Source: JACCTH01 sp963761985
GTDB lineage: Bacteria; Actinomycetota; Acidimicrobiia; Spongiisociales; ZC4RG35
Reading direction: 5' to 3'
DNA length: 64,000 nucleotides
NCBI GenBank assembly: GCA_963761985.1
Contig: CAVXIT010000006.1
Location: 53,064 to 117,063, forward strand
The notes beneath the pieces are model-generated. The model was not told the DNA's origin, searched no databases, and saw only the letters and a list, made by a program, of their open reading frames with translations. Made by a program: the position numbers and the translations under genes. Positions 27,449 to 36,186 of this stretch are shown piece by piece. Position 1 is the first letter of the stretch; each line of letters starts with the position of its first letter.

Positions 27449-28123
27449 CAAGGCAGCTCCCTCCAAGGCCCTTCGACTCTAGGTGCGCGCAAGGCGCCGG
27501 CGAGACGGCGAAAGTACTCCGACCGATCGATGCCAATCGCGCCTAAGGATTTGAGATGGGGCGTGGCCCATTGCACATCGAGCAACGCGGCCGGCGCCGC
27601 GCTCGAGGACGCCAACCAGCGCCACCAGGGCGACCTTGGAGGCATCGCGCTCCCGGCTGAACATCGACTCGCCGGCAAACAGGCCCTCGATCTTCACTCC
27701 ATAGAGTCCGCCGGCAAGGTCGCCCTCGGCGGTCCAGGACTCGATTGAGTGAACCCAGCCCAGACGCCCGAGCTCCAAGTAGGCATCCTTGATGTCCTGG
27801 GTGATCCAGCCATCCGGCCTCTCAGGATCAGCGCAACCTTCGATGACACCGGACAGATCCTGGTCAAAGGTGACTCGAAAGCGGCGGAGTGACTTCCGCA
27901 ACGATCGCGAGACCTCGAAGCTGTCGAGTGGAATGATCCCTCGCTCGACCGGAGACCACCAGCCGAGCCGTCCGTCCTCGAGATGCATCGGGAAAAGCCC
28001 CTGCCGGTAGCCGGCAATCACGGCCCCCGGAGACAGGTCGCCGCCGACTGCGACCAGATCATCCTCTCCATAGTCACGCGGATCGGGGAATCCCCAGCGG
28101 GAAGGCTCGGGTTCGATCGGCAT
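27448..28123 (-). CDS. aat: leucyl/phenylalanyl-tRNA--protein transferase (frameshifted near the C-terminus)
   Basis: Aat adds Leu or Phe to basic N-termini for N-degron degradation. Conserved FPDP, DLVAVGGDLSPGAVIAGYRQ, GLFPM, WWSPVERGIIPL, GWVHSIESW and GLFAGESMFSRERDASKVAL are all present. Near 27600 the frame shifts from VGVLERG into a frame reading ALLDVQWATPHLKSLGAI to the stop at 27448. Full length is about 225 residues. ATG at 28121-28123 has GGAG directly before it. Confidence 0.92.
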
Positions 28124-28152
28124 CTCCACGGTATACCCTCGGGCGATCCCCG

Positions 28153-29748
28153 ATGCCCACCCATGACGTCCTGAATCAGGTCCCACCCCTCGTCGACTAC
28201 GACCTCGCGGCGGCCGATCCACTCCTCCTTCCTTTGCTTCAGTCAGGGGCGCCCTGGGCGGTCAAGCAGGCAGAGGAGTTCGGGCGCGAGGTTGCCAGCG
28301 CCGAAGGCTACGAACTCGGATTCGCGGCCAACGAGAATCCGCCCCAACTCCGGACGCATGATCGCACCGGCAACCGCGTCGACCAGGTCGAGTTCCATCC
28401 CTCGTGGCATGACCTGTTGCGGCGGTCGGTAGGGGCTGGCCTTCACTCCCTTCCTTGGGAGCATGGAGCCGAACCCGGAAGCCACCTCGCTCGGGCCGCT
28501 CTGACCTTCCTCGCCAGCCAGGTCGAAGCGGGCCACTTCTGTCCGATTTCGATGACCTACGCCGTCGTTCCCGCTTTGCGCGAGCAGCCGGAACTGTCCA
28601 AGAGATGGGAGCCGCTGATCGTGCGGCGCGAATACGACTCCCGATTCGCTCCCCCGGCCGAGAAGGACGGCGTGTTGCTGGGCATGGGGATGACCGAGAA
28701 GCAGGGCGGCTCGGACGTGCGGGCGGGAACTACCACCGCTACTCCAGACGGCCCTGGCTATCGGATCACCGGGCACAAGTGGTTCACCTCGGCGCCGATG
28801 AACGACGCCTTCTTGATTCTCGCCCAGGCACCGGGCGGGCTCACCTGCTTTCTCCTCCCCCGCCACTCTCCCGACGGTTCCATCAACCAGATCCGGATCA
28901 TGCGCCTTAAAGCGAAGCTCGGCAATCGCTCGAACGCTTCAGCCGAGTTGGAGTTTGAAAACGCCTGGGCGGAACGGGTCGGGGAAGAGGGACGGGGAGT
29001 GGCCACCATCATCGAAATGGTCAACGGGACCCGTCTCGACTGCGTCAATGGCTCGGCTGCCTTGATGCGCCAAGCCGTCAGCCAGGCGATTCACCACTGT
29101 CGCCATCGACGCGCATTCGGGTCGGCCTTGATCGACAAGCCCGCGATGATCAATGTCCTTGCCGATCTGGAGATCGAAACCGAGGCCGCGGTGGTCCTAA
29201 TGGCTCGCCTCGCGATGTGTTTTGATCGAAGCGACGATCCTCACGAACAGGCACTGCGGCGAGTTCTCACCCCCCTCGCCAAGTTTCATGTCACCAAACG
29301 ATGCACCGAGGTGGTCCACGAGGCGCTCGAGTGTCTGGGTGGCAATGGATTCGTCGAGGAATCGATTCTGCCCCGGCTGTTGCGAGAGTCTCCTTTGAAT
29401 GCGATTTGGGAGGGGTCAGGAAACGTGATAGCGCTTGATGTGCTGCGCGCGGCCCGTACGCAGCCAGACTCGGCCGAGGCGTTGCGCTCCGAGCTCGCCC
29501 GGGGCCCAGTCGGGGGCGAAGATCTGGTAGATCGCCTGGTTATCGCCAATGAGGGGGAGGCGCGCCAGCTCGTCGAGCAGATAGCACTCCGGCTCCAGGC
29601 CGGTCTGCTGGTCGATCATGCCTCACCCGAAGTCGCCGAGACTTTCGTAGCGAGCCGGATCAGTGACCCGAGTGGCACCCGCCTCTACGGGACACTTCCC
29701 AGCACAAACAAGCACAACTCGATCGTCGAGAGAGCGATACCTGTGTGA
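28153..29748 (+). CDS. acyl-CoA dehydrogenase, AidB-like
   Basis: 531 residues with the AidB-type architecture. It has an extended N-terminus, MGMTEKQGGSDVRAGTT, the FAD segment ITGHKWFTSAPMNDAFLIL, MVNGTRLDCVNGSAALMRQA and LECLGGNGFVEES. The catalytic-base region includes RLLRESPLNAIWEGSGNV with Glu. AidB proteins are flavoproteins linked to alkylation damage. Other relatives oxidise branched or isovaleryl acyl groups. It is divergent from aat and coupled to the next gene by GTGTGA. Confidence 0.9.
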   Translation: MPTHDVLNQVPPLVDYDLAAADPLLLPLLQSGAPWAVKQAEEFGREVASAEGYELGFAANENPPQLRTHDRTGNRVDQVEFHPSWHDLLRRSVGAGLHSLPWEHGAEPGSHLARAALTFLASQVEAGHFCPISMTYAVVPALREQPELSKRWEPLIVRREYDSRFAPPAEKDGVLLGMGMTEKQGGSDVRAGTTTATPDGPGYRITGHKWFTSAPMNDAFLILAQAPGGLTCFLLPRHSPDGSINQIRIMRLKAKLGNRSNASAELEFENAWAERVGEEGRGVATIIEMVNGTRLDCVNGSAALMRQAVSQAIHHCRHRRAFGSALIDKPAMINVLADLEIETEAAVVLMARLAMCFDRSDDPHEQALRRVLTPLAKFHVTKRCTEVVHEALECLGGNGFVEESILPRLLRESPLNAIWEGSGNVIALDVLRAARTQPDSAEALRSELARGPVGGEDLVDRLVIANEGEARQLVEQIALRLQAGLLVDHASPEVAETFVASRISDPSGTRLYGTLPSTNKHNSIVERAIPV

Positions 29749-30873
29749 CAACCCCGTCGGTGGTGGTGATCGGTGGCGGCATCGCCGGAGTCGGTGCGGC
29801 CTACGCGCTAGCGCAGGCGGGCAGTCCGGTCACTCTCCTCGAAGCCGAATCGACCCTTGCCTATCACAGCACCGGTCGGTCCGCCGCGATCTACTTCGAG
29901 AATTACGGCGCGGCCGCCAACCGCGCGCTCACCACCGCCAGCCGGCGGTTTTTCGACGAGCCCCCTCCCGGGCTGGTCGACCATCCGCTGCTCGAGCGCC
30001 GGGGTGCGATGTGGATCGGCACGACCGAACAGGAGAGCAGCCTTCGCGCTCACCTGGCCGAGTCAGAAACGAGCCGCCAACCAGGACGGTGGCTGGGCCC
30101 GCTCCAGGCTTGTGCCTTGGTTCCGGTTTTGCGCCCCGATTATCTGGTCGGGGCGGTTCTCGAGCCAGAGGCACTCGACCTCGATGTGGCCGGCCTTCAC
30201 CAAGCGTTCGTCCGGGGCTTGCGTGCCGCCGGCGGTGAGATTCGGCCTACCGCGCGGGTCGAGTCGCTGACTAAGAGCGCGATGAAATGGTCGATCACAG
30301 CCGGCGCCGATCACTTGGAGGCTGATGTCATCGTCAATGCCGCCGGGGCCTGGGCCGACACCGTCGCCATCTTGGCCGGCGCCGACCCGCTCGGGCTCGA
30401 GCCGCGCCGCCGCACCGCCTTCATGGTCCCCGGCAACCTTGCGTATCGAGGACTGGCCGTTGGTTGGCGACACCGACAACTTGTTCTACTTTCGCCCCGA
30501 CGGAACGCAGTTGCTTTGCTCGCTGGCCGAGGAGAAGCTCTCCAAACCCGAGGATGCACGTCCCGACGAGTTGGACATTGCGCTGGCGATCGACCGGATC
30601 AACGAAGCGACCACCATCGGCATCCGCAGCGTTCGCTCTTCGTGGACCGGACTGCGGACCTTCGCTCCCGATCGGGCGATGGTGATTGGCTGGGATCCGC
30701 GGGTCGAGGGACTTTTCTGGCTCGCCGGCCAGGGAGGAACCGGGATTCAAACCGCTCCGGCGGCTGGCCAACTGACGGCCGACCTGATCGTCGACGGCCA
30801 GCCGAGCCCTCATCTCCAAGCACACGGGGTAGACGTCGCCGGTCTCAGTCCCAGCAGGTTCAGCGCTGCTTGA
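29745..30873 (+). CDS. FAD-dependent amino-acid/glycine oxidase-like (DAO family) oxidoreductase (frameshifted)
   Basis: Dinucleotide fold VVVIGGGIAGVGAAYALAQAG is at residues 6-26, followed by EAESTLAYHSTGRSAA. The frame shifts near 30445 (AFMVPGN) to a frame reading DWPLVGDTDNLFYFRPDG and ending GQGGTGIQTAPAAGQLTADL, the C-terminal FAD contact of the family. Full length is about 375 residues. Relatives oxidise D-amino acids, sarcosine or glycine. GTG 29745 overlaps the acyl-CoA dehydrogenase stop. The tail overlaps the convergent peptidase by 14 bases. Confidence 0.88.
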
Positions 30874-31936
30874 GGGTCCGCTGGGACTCCCAAATCTCGA
30901 TTAGTCGCTCGGGCGGAAGCGCGTGGGCCGTCCGTCCTTTGAATCCCGTCATGGTTTCAGCTGCACAGAGCGCGTTCCAGATCGACTCCTCGGTGGCCTC
31001 GATCGTTGCCTCGATCAGTGGGTCCATGTGATCGGGCGGAAGTGCTTTAGCCGAGTAAGGCCCTTTGTGTCCGGCGGGAAAGTGATTTCCGGTGGAGAAC
31101 GCCACGAAGATGTCGCCCGATCCGTTGTGGCCCAACCCACCAACCCGGCCGAGTCCGATCGTCGCCCGCTTGGCAAGACGGCGACACTGATCGGAAAGCA
31201 CAGGTGCGTCAGTGGCGATCACGATGATGATCGAGCCTTCGCTGCGAACGTCGGGCCAGGGCGCAGCGACTTCGTCGTACGTCAAGAGCCTGCCAACCGG
31301 GATCCCGTCGAGCCTTAGGTCGCCACGAGCGCCGTAATTGGCCTGAACCAGGACCCCGACCGTGTAGGAGTGCATGGCCAGATCGACCACCCGCGAGGCG
31401 GTGCCGATCCCGCCTTTGAATTCGTGGCAGATCATGCCGGTGCCACCTCCCACCGAGCCTTCGGCCACAGCTTCGTAAGAGGCATCGGTCAGAGCCGACA
31501 ACACGTGTTCTCGCTCCAGGGCAAAGGCATCGATGTCCGACAGCCAGCCGTCATAAGTCTCCGCCACAACTGGAAGGAGAAAACCATCGATCACCCCACG
31601 ATCAACTGCGTACTTCACCATTGAGTCGCGGACGAGACCCACCTGGTGAGTGTTGGTAATCCCGATCGCTGAGCCGAGCAGCCCGGATTCGTCGATCCAG
31701 GGCAGGCCGGTCATCTCCCCGTTACCGGAGAAAGAGAACCAACTGCAGGCGGCGTAATCGGTCCAGATCTCATCCCTGCGGGGGACCACCATGGTGACGC
31801 CGGTGCGGACGACTCGAGGATCGTCAGCAATCAGCGTTGAGTGACCGACCCCGACATCGGTGACGTCGGTGATGGCATTGAATCGTCCGGTGGGCAGGCG
31901 GCCGAGCTCGATCCCCAATTCGCGGAGACGAGTCAC
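30860..31936 (-). CDS. P1-family (DmpA/BapA) aminopeptidase
   Basis: 358 residues with N-terminal nucleophile hydrolase fold. ITDVTDVGVGH, AIGITNTHQVGLVRD, SVGGGTGMICHEFKGGIGTAS and the self-cleavage site EGS(I) at G234/S235 before IIIVIATDAP are present. The family autoprocesses and cleaves D- or beta-amino N-termini. It pairs with the convergent D-amino-acid oxidase-like gene, which might use its product; that link is inference. The stop of the upstream small gene shares one base with the GTG start. Confidence 0.92.
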   Translation of the reverse strand: MTRLRELGIELGRLPTGRFNAITDVTDVGVGHSTLIADDPRVVRTGVTMVVPRRDEIWTDYAACSWFSFSGNGEMTGLPWIDESGLLGSAIGITNTHQVGLVRDSMVKYAVDRGVIDGFLLPVVAETYDGWLSDIDAFALEREHVLSALTDASYEAVAEGSVGGGTGMICHEFKGGIGTASRVVDLAMHSYTVGVLVQANYGARGDLRLDGIPVGRLLTYDEVAAPWPDVRSEGSIIIVIATDAPVLSDQCRRLAKRATIGLGRVGGLGHNGSGDIFVAFSTGNHFPAGHKGPYSAKALPPDHMDPLIEATIEATEESIWNALCAAETMTGFKGRTAHALPPERLIEIWESQRTLKQR

Positions 31937-32142
31937 TACTCGTCGTTCCAGGCCGGGTCCTGGTCCCAGTCCTGGTTGCGCTCCTCCGCCCGTTCCAAAG
32001 CACGGGCGGCTTCCGCGTGGCTCGGATAAGGCCCGAGCCTCACTTCAGCCCTACAACCCTCGGCGGGTTCGACGGTCTGATGATCAAGGCAATAGAACCA
32101 CTGCTCGGGGTCGAAGTCGCGGAATTGATCGTTAGTTGCCAC
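31936..32142 (-). CDS. small hypothetical protein, acidic
   Basis: 68 residues, Asp/Glu rich, with WFYCLDHQTVEP near the N-terminus and a helical LGPYPSHAEAARALERAEER segment that resembles short SPOR-like repeats. No signal or membrane segment is seen. It shares one base with the peptidase start, so the two are cotranscribed. Function not recognised. Confidence 0.7.
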   Translation of the reverse strand: MATNDQFRDFDPEQWFYCLDHQTVEPAEGCRAEVRLGPYPSHAEAARALERAEERNQDWDQDPAWNDE

Positions 32143-32207
32143 CTACGGAAGGGTAGAAAAGTTAGGTTGGCCAGGCCCTTGCTGGGCTGGACAAGGAGAA
32201 ATAAACA

Positions 32208-32441
32208 ATGACTGACCCGAGACAACCCGAAGTTCACCGAGAGCGCGAAGTGATTGTCACCAACAGTGGTGGCGGCAGCGGAGCTGGAATGATCGTTGCC
32301 GCCGTCATCCTGGTGTTGGGTGTGATCTTTGCGATCTGGTACTTCAACAACAGCGGGGCGGGTGACTCGATCCCGAGCGACATCAACATCAACGTCGACA
32401 GCGGAGACGACCCAGGCACCGCCACTACGGCCGCCAACTAA
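32208..32441 (+). CDS. small single-pass membrane protein
   Basis: 77 residues. A charged N-terminus and a Gly/Ser run precede one helix (about residues 28-46, MIVAAVILVLGVIFAIWYF), then an acidic tail. The ATG has AAGGAGAAATAAAC upstream. It ends just before a strong terminator. No known domain. Confidence 0.75.
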   Translation: MTDPRQPEVHREREVIVTNSGGGSGAGMIVAAVILVLGVIFAIWYFNNSGAGDSIPSDININVDSGDDPGTATTAAN

Positions 32442-32448
32442 GAAATCT

Positions 32449-32501
32449 GCGAACCCAGGGTTCACAGGGGTGTTGTGCACCCTTATGAACCCTGGGTTCG
32501 C
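32449..32501. terminator. bidirectional terminator hairpin
   Basis: Arms GCGAACCCAGGGTTCA (32449-32464) and TGAACCCTGGGTTCGC (32486-32501) are perfect inverted repeats, with an inner stem GGGTG/CACCC. It lies between convergent genes ending at 32441 and 32505, as expected for shared termination. T-runs are short on both sides. Confidence 0.85.
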
Positions 32502-32504
32502 TAA

Positions 32505-33119
32505 TTACGCGCCTTCGTCCACCTGGAAGGGGCACTGGACCCCCGCTTCGGGGCCGGCCTGGGCGAATTGGCCGTAGAAACCTTCGATAGCGGCGAGATC
32601 GACCGTTTCGAGCGTCATCAACCTCGTCCAGGCAGTCACCGCAATTCGCGAGTCCATGCCCTCGCGGGGGGCAACGATCACGTGGGAGGGAGCATCGCGT
32701 CCGAACTCCTCGAGCTGGGCGCGTTCGGGGTCCGATAGCTCCGGGTCGTATTGCACGACGATCACGCCGTGCTCGAGGTCATGCACCTGGGCGATGTCGG
32801 GCACCGGCTGGCGATAGATCCCGCAAGGGGCCGGGGAAGGTGAGTGCGGCCCACTGGTCGGCGGGTTGGAGTTGTAATCCGGAACCGGACCATTGGGGTC
32901 AATGTGCTGCTGACCGAGGTCGGGGAACGTCTGCACATTGGCCAGCGCCTCAGGTTGGGGGCGAGTGGCGAAATAGGCGATTGCACCAATCACGACGGCG
33001 GCGATCACTCCGCCAGTGATCCAGCGGCGGTTCCGGAGACGACGCTGGGCCGCTGCTCGGCGGGCGGCAGCCTCCTCAGCAACGCGCGTATTCGGTTTGC
33101 GAGCTCCCGTTCGGGCCAT
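32505..33119 (-). CDS. DUF3105 membrane-anchored protein
   Basis: 204 residues. A basic, Ala/Arg-rich N-terminus is followed by one transmembrane helix (about residues 33-51, WITGGVIAAVVIGAIAYFA). The DUF3105 domain then has DYNSNPPTSGPHSPSPAPCGIY and DIAQVHDLEHGVIVVQYDP with a conserved His-Asp-x-Glu-His. The family is common in Actinobacteria and has no known reaction. The conserved histidines suggest metal binding. Confidence 0.9.
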   Translation of the reverse strand: MARTGARKPNTRVAEEAAARRAAAQRRLRNRRWITGGVIAAVVIGAIAYFATRPQPEALANVQTFPDLGQQHIDPNGPVPDYNSNPPTSGPHSPSPAPCGIYRQPVPDIAQVHDLEHGVIVVQYDPELSDPERAQLEEFGRDAPSHVIVAPREGMDSRIAVTAWTRLMTLETVDLAAIEGFYGQFAQAGPEAGVQCPFQVDEGA

Positions 33120-33207
33120 GGCTAATCAAAGATCCTTTTGGGTGGTGTCGACCCATGGTACGCGGAAAACGGGCGCTAGTTCTAGGAGTCAACTTAAGAC
33201 CAAGCGA

Positions 33208-33245
33208 GGGGCCGCCCCGCCTATTGCGAGACGGCCCCCAGTTTT
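33208..33245 (+). terminator. terminator-like hairpin with T run
   Basis: Stem GGGGCCG (33208-33214) with CGGCCCC (33232-33238), followed by CAGTTTT. It is placed between the DUF3105 gene start and the end of the DUF2383-like gene. The T run is on the plus strand, so it would stop rightward transcripts; a role for the leftward gene is uncertain. Confidence 0.55.
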
Positions 33246-33267
33246 CTAGGGCTTAGGTCTTAAGGCT

Positions 33268-33717
33268 TTAGGAGTTGGCGTCCCGGAGCGAGCGCACGTG
33301 GTCATGCGCCGATTGCACGGCCGCAAACTGCCGCTCGATGACAGAGCGCAGGTCGGTCGAGATCTCGGTGTTGTCGAGAGCCTTTTGATACTCGGAAACC
33401 GCGTGATCTTCGCCCTGCTCTGCCACGTCGAGTACACCTTCAGGGTCGGAGCCGGAGATAGCATCCTTCATCGCCATCCAACCTCGGTGAAGCGCTGCTG
33501 CGGCAGTGCCGGACTCGGTAATGGTGTCGCCGTAGCTCGAAGCCATGCCTCTCAGCTCCTCGGCGAACTTGCCACGCTGACTCGAGTACTCGCGGAACTT
33601 GGTGACCAAATCCGAACGATCGGAATCACCCAGGCGATCGGCCGCATCGGCGAAGCCTTTCTTGCCATCCTCGAGGGTCTGGATGAGGTCCTTTGCGACC
33701 TGTTCGTCAGTCGACAT
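33268..33717 (-). CDS. PA2169/DUF2383-type four-helix-bundle protein
   Basis: 149 residues, all helical, starting at the ATG after AAAGGACAGACACC. LIQTLEDGKKGFADAADRL, FAEELRGMASSYGD, AALHRGWMAMKDAISGSD and HAVSEYQKALD match the ferritin-like DUF2383 pattern. These proteins are stress-associated in Proteobacteria and may bind metal. It sits in a neighbourhood rich in oxidative-stress genes. Confidence 0.85.
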   Translation of the reverse strand: MSTDEQVAKDLIQTLEDGKKGFADAADRLGDSDRSDLVTKFREYSSQRGKFAEELRGMASSYGDTITESGTAAAALHRGWMAMKDAISGSDPEGVLDVAEQGEDHAVSEYQKALDNTEISTDLRSVIERQFAAVQSAHDHVRSLRDANS

Positions 33718-33845
33718 GGTGTCTGTCCTTTCTTTGACTGTGCGCTCATGGTTACCCCTGACTTCGCTATACGAAACTGCAGAAACAAGCCGCTTGGCTC
33801 CAGCGGCGGTTCTCGGCGTTGGGATCGGGGGCGCGAAACGGCGCG

Positions 33846-33932
33846 ATGACCGACAACCTCGGAAATGGCATCTGGATCGGCGCGGTCGTCGGGGTCGGCA
33901 TCGGCCTCTTGATGACGCAGTTGCGTCGATAG
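33846..33932 (+). CDS. possible 28-residue single-helix membrane peptide
   Basis: ATG 33846 to TAG 33932 encodes a peptide with one Gly/Val/Ile helix (IWIGAVVGVGIGLLM) and a basic end QLRR. It terminates just before a strong palindrome. No ribosome site is seen, so this may not be real. Confidence 0.3.
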   Translation: MTDNLGNGIWIGAVVGVGIGLLMTQLRR

Positions 33933-33946
33933 GTAGCGGCAACGAC

Positions 33947-33980
33947 ACAGAGAGCCCAGGCGATCGCCTGGGCTCTCTGT
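33947..33980. terminator. perfect 34-base palindrome, bidirectional terminator
   Basis: ACAGAGAGCCCAGGCGA (33947-33963) is followed directly by its exact reverse complement (33964-33980). It lies 20 bases downstream of the large SLH-domain gene end (34000), and past the small plus-strand ORF. Confidence 0.85.
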
Positions 33981-33999
33981 CGTATTAGGACTCGAGGAT

Positions 34000-35754
34000 C
34001 TAGCTCGGAAGTGTCGCCACGCCCTCGTCGACCAAGTCAGACAACATGCGAGTCACGATCGAGGAGAACTGGTCTCGGGTCGTTCGACCGGATGGCGAGA
34101 ACAGGCCCCCGCCAATCCCATTGACCCAACCTGCGTTCGCCACCGCATTGATGTCGGTCTGATGGGACGAACCTTCATCGTCGGTAAAGGCATTGACTCC
34201 CGCCGCCAAGGCTTCGCCCGCCGCAACCGCATACGCCCGCGCCACCAACGAAGCTACCTGCTCCCTCGTGACCGCCGCCTTTGGATCGAACAGCGTCGCG
34301 CTGACACCCTTGATCACTCCCAGGGCCGCCAGTGCATTGATGTCTGCTTCGTGGGACGACCCGTTGTCGTCGGTGAACGCATCGGCAGGGGTTGCCGGTA
34401 GGTCGGCTCCCGCCGCCCGGAGCGCTCGCGCCAGCATCGATGCCACTTGCTCGCGAGTTATCTCGGCGAGCGGACCGAACGAGTCCGCGGAGAATCCATT
34501 GACGATCTCCCACCATGCAGCGCATTCGATCGCCTCGCGGTGGGGGTTGGCCGCAATGTCGGCAAAGTCGGTCCCTGGGACGTCGTCGGGGGCACATGCC
34601 GATTCAGTGGCAGGATCGGAAGCGACCGACGGGTCGATCCGCCAGACCATTCCCTCGCCCGGACCACAAAGCGTGCACACGGATAAATAGACCAATCCGT
34701 TGGAGTCGACCGCTACCCCTCCCGGAACCGGCAGCTCGCTGCCATAAAGCAGTGTCTTGCGCGTGCCGTCGGTCCTTACCTGGATCAGGGCCGGCTGTGG
34801 CCCTTCCTCGGCCAACAGTCCGTTGGAGGCGAATTCAAGCACGTACATCGTGCCGTCATCGGCCACCGCATGGTCGATGATATTTGTAAATCCACTCTCA
34901 GCGACCGTGGGGGCGCCCGCGCCAACACTCCAAATGTTTGCCTCACCCACGACAAAGGGGAAGCCGGTCAGCTGGCTCACTGTGATGTCCCCATTCGCGT
35001 CCACCTCAACGGATGTGGGCACCGCCTGCATAGGGATTTGACCGGGCGCAGGTATGAACGGGGGTGGGTCCACGAAGGTTGACGGAAAGACCGCTTCGAC
35101 CGAAATCGCGCCAGCGGGCGTGACACGGAGCAAGTCGTTGCCGCCTGCGTCGGTCACCAGCGCATCGTTTCCGTCGAAGGCAAGACCGAAGGGGTTGGAA
35201 TCGGGCCCTTCAACTCCGGGCTGGTCCTCGTCGGGGTCACTCGCCTCCTCGAAAGCAACGAGATCGGCCACCACGACCGGAGCGCCTGAGCTCCCTACTC
35301 GCAGGAGCGTCCCAAACTGGTCATTCCCAAGTTCTGTCCGGCTGGCCACATCGCCCCCGAGCCCGACAAGCACGTGAAGTTGACCACTGGAATCGAAATC
35401 AACCGCAGTAGGGCCCAATGCCTCGCCGCCTCCTGATGCCGAGGGCAACCCCGTAACAGTCCGCGTGGTGCTGCCGGTAGCGATTCGGGTCACCGATCCG
35501 GTATCCCCCACACATACCTCGATCTCATCTCCTTCCGGCCCGACAACCGTCGCGCAATCGGGACCGCCAGTACCTGATTCAGCGACGTATATCGCCCCAT
35601 CCGGGCCCATCGCGAGTTTGTAGGGAGCGTTCAGTCCGCTCGCCAATACGACGGGGTCCGATACTGCCGCCGCGGGCACGGCCAGCAAAGGGACCAGAGA
35701 GACCGTCACGGCCATAACTAATGCGATGCTCACCAATCGACGCCGACGCGTCAT
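34000..35754 (-). CDS. secreted ScyD/ScyE-type beta-propeller with three C-terminal SLH-like repeats
   Basis: 584 residues. Signal peptide (about 1-30, ends in VPAAAVS). The propeller region has ASGLNAPYKLAMGPDGAIYVAE, NPFGLAFDGNDALVTDAGGN and GGVAVDSNGLVYLS. From residue about 400 come three S-layer-homology-like repeats (FADIAANPHREAIECAAWW, AFTDDNGSSHEADINALAALG and AFTDDEGSSHQTDINAVANAG) with EITREQVASMLARAL. The repeats suggest cell-wall attachment, so the propeller is displayed outside. The ligand is unknown. Confidence 0.9.
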   Translation of the reverse strand: MTRRRRLVSIALVMAVTVSLVPLLAVPAAAVSDPVVLASGLNAPYKLAMGPDGAIYVAESGTGGPDCATVVGPEGDEIEVCVGDTGSVTRIATGSTTRTVTGLPSASGGGEALGPTAVDFDSSGQLHVLVGLGGDVASRTELGNDQFGTLLRVGSSGAPVVVADLVAFEEASDPDEDQPGVEGPDSNPFGLAFDGNDALVTDAGGNDLLRVTPAGAISVEAVFPSTFVDPPPFIPAPGQIPMQAVPTSVEVDANGDITVSQLTGFPFVVGEANIWSVGAGAPTVAESGFTNIIDHAVADDGTMYVLEFASNGLLAEEGPQPALIQVRTDGTRKTLLYGSELPVPGGVAVDSNGLVYLSVCTLCGPGEGMVWRIDPSVASDPATESACAPDDVPGTDFADIAANPHREAIECAAWWEIVNGFSADSFGPLAEITREQVASMLARALRAAGADLPATPADAFTDDNGSSHEADINALAALGVIKGVSATLFDPKAAVTREQVASLVARAYAVAAGEALAAGVNAFTDDEGSSHQTDINAVANAGWVNGIGGGLFSPSGRTTRDQFSSIVTRMLSDLVDEGVATLPS

Positions 35755-35895
35755 CTAAACCTCCTCCTAGGTCCGCCGAACGTGGGGACAGTAGCCAAAA
35801 GGCAATTGGCGCGACGTGGGGAACACGTCTCCATGAGTTTGAAATGGGGCGAATCGTGGGTAGCCCACGATTGTCGAGCGAAAGGAGAAGGACCG

Positions 35896-36174
35896 GTGGC
35901 GAAACTCACCGCTAAGCAGCGAGCGAAGCTTCCCGCCAAAGACTTCGGCTTACCCGAGAAAGCCGGCTCAACCGAGGCCAAAAAGGAATCGGGAAACTAT
36001 CCGATGCCGGACAAAGGCCACGCCATCAGCGCAAAGCAACTCTCCAAAAAACAGCGCAAGAAGGGCAACCTGACCAAGGACGAGTTCGAGCGCATCAACC
36101 GCAAAGCCGACAAAGTCCTCACGAAGAAGGGGGGCAAGAAAAAGAGCGCAACCAAGAAGAAGAGCGCCAAGTAG
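35896..36174 (+). CDS. lysine-rich basic protein
   Basis: GTG 35896 follows AAAGGAGAAGGACCG, and 92 residues follow. The N-terminal half has LTAKQRAKLPAKDFGLPEKAG, a motif I recall from DUF6582-like proteins also seen near phage and stress genes. The C-terminus is a poly-Lys/Ala/Ser tail (KKGGKKKSATKKKS), likely nucleic-acid binding. It converges on the catalase. Confidence 0.75.
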   Translation: MAKLTAKQRAKLPAKDFGLPEKAGSTEAKKESGNYPMPDKGHAISAKQLSKKQRKKGNLTKDEFERINRKADKVLTKKGGKKKSATKKKSAK

Positions 36175-36186
36175 AGCGGGGCGTCG

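Noticed and set aside
33599..33988. plus-strand ORF antisense to the DUF2383-like gene
   Set aside because: Shadow frame; the minus-strand protein has good helices and ribosome site.
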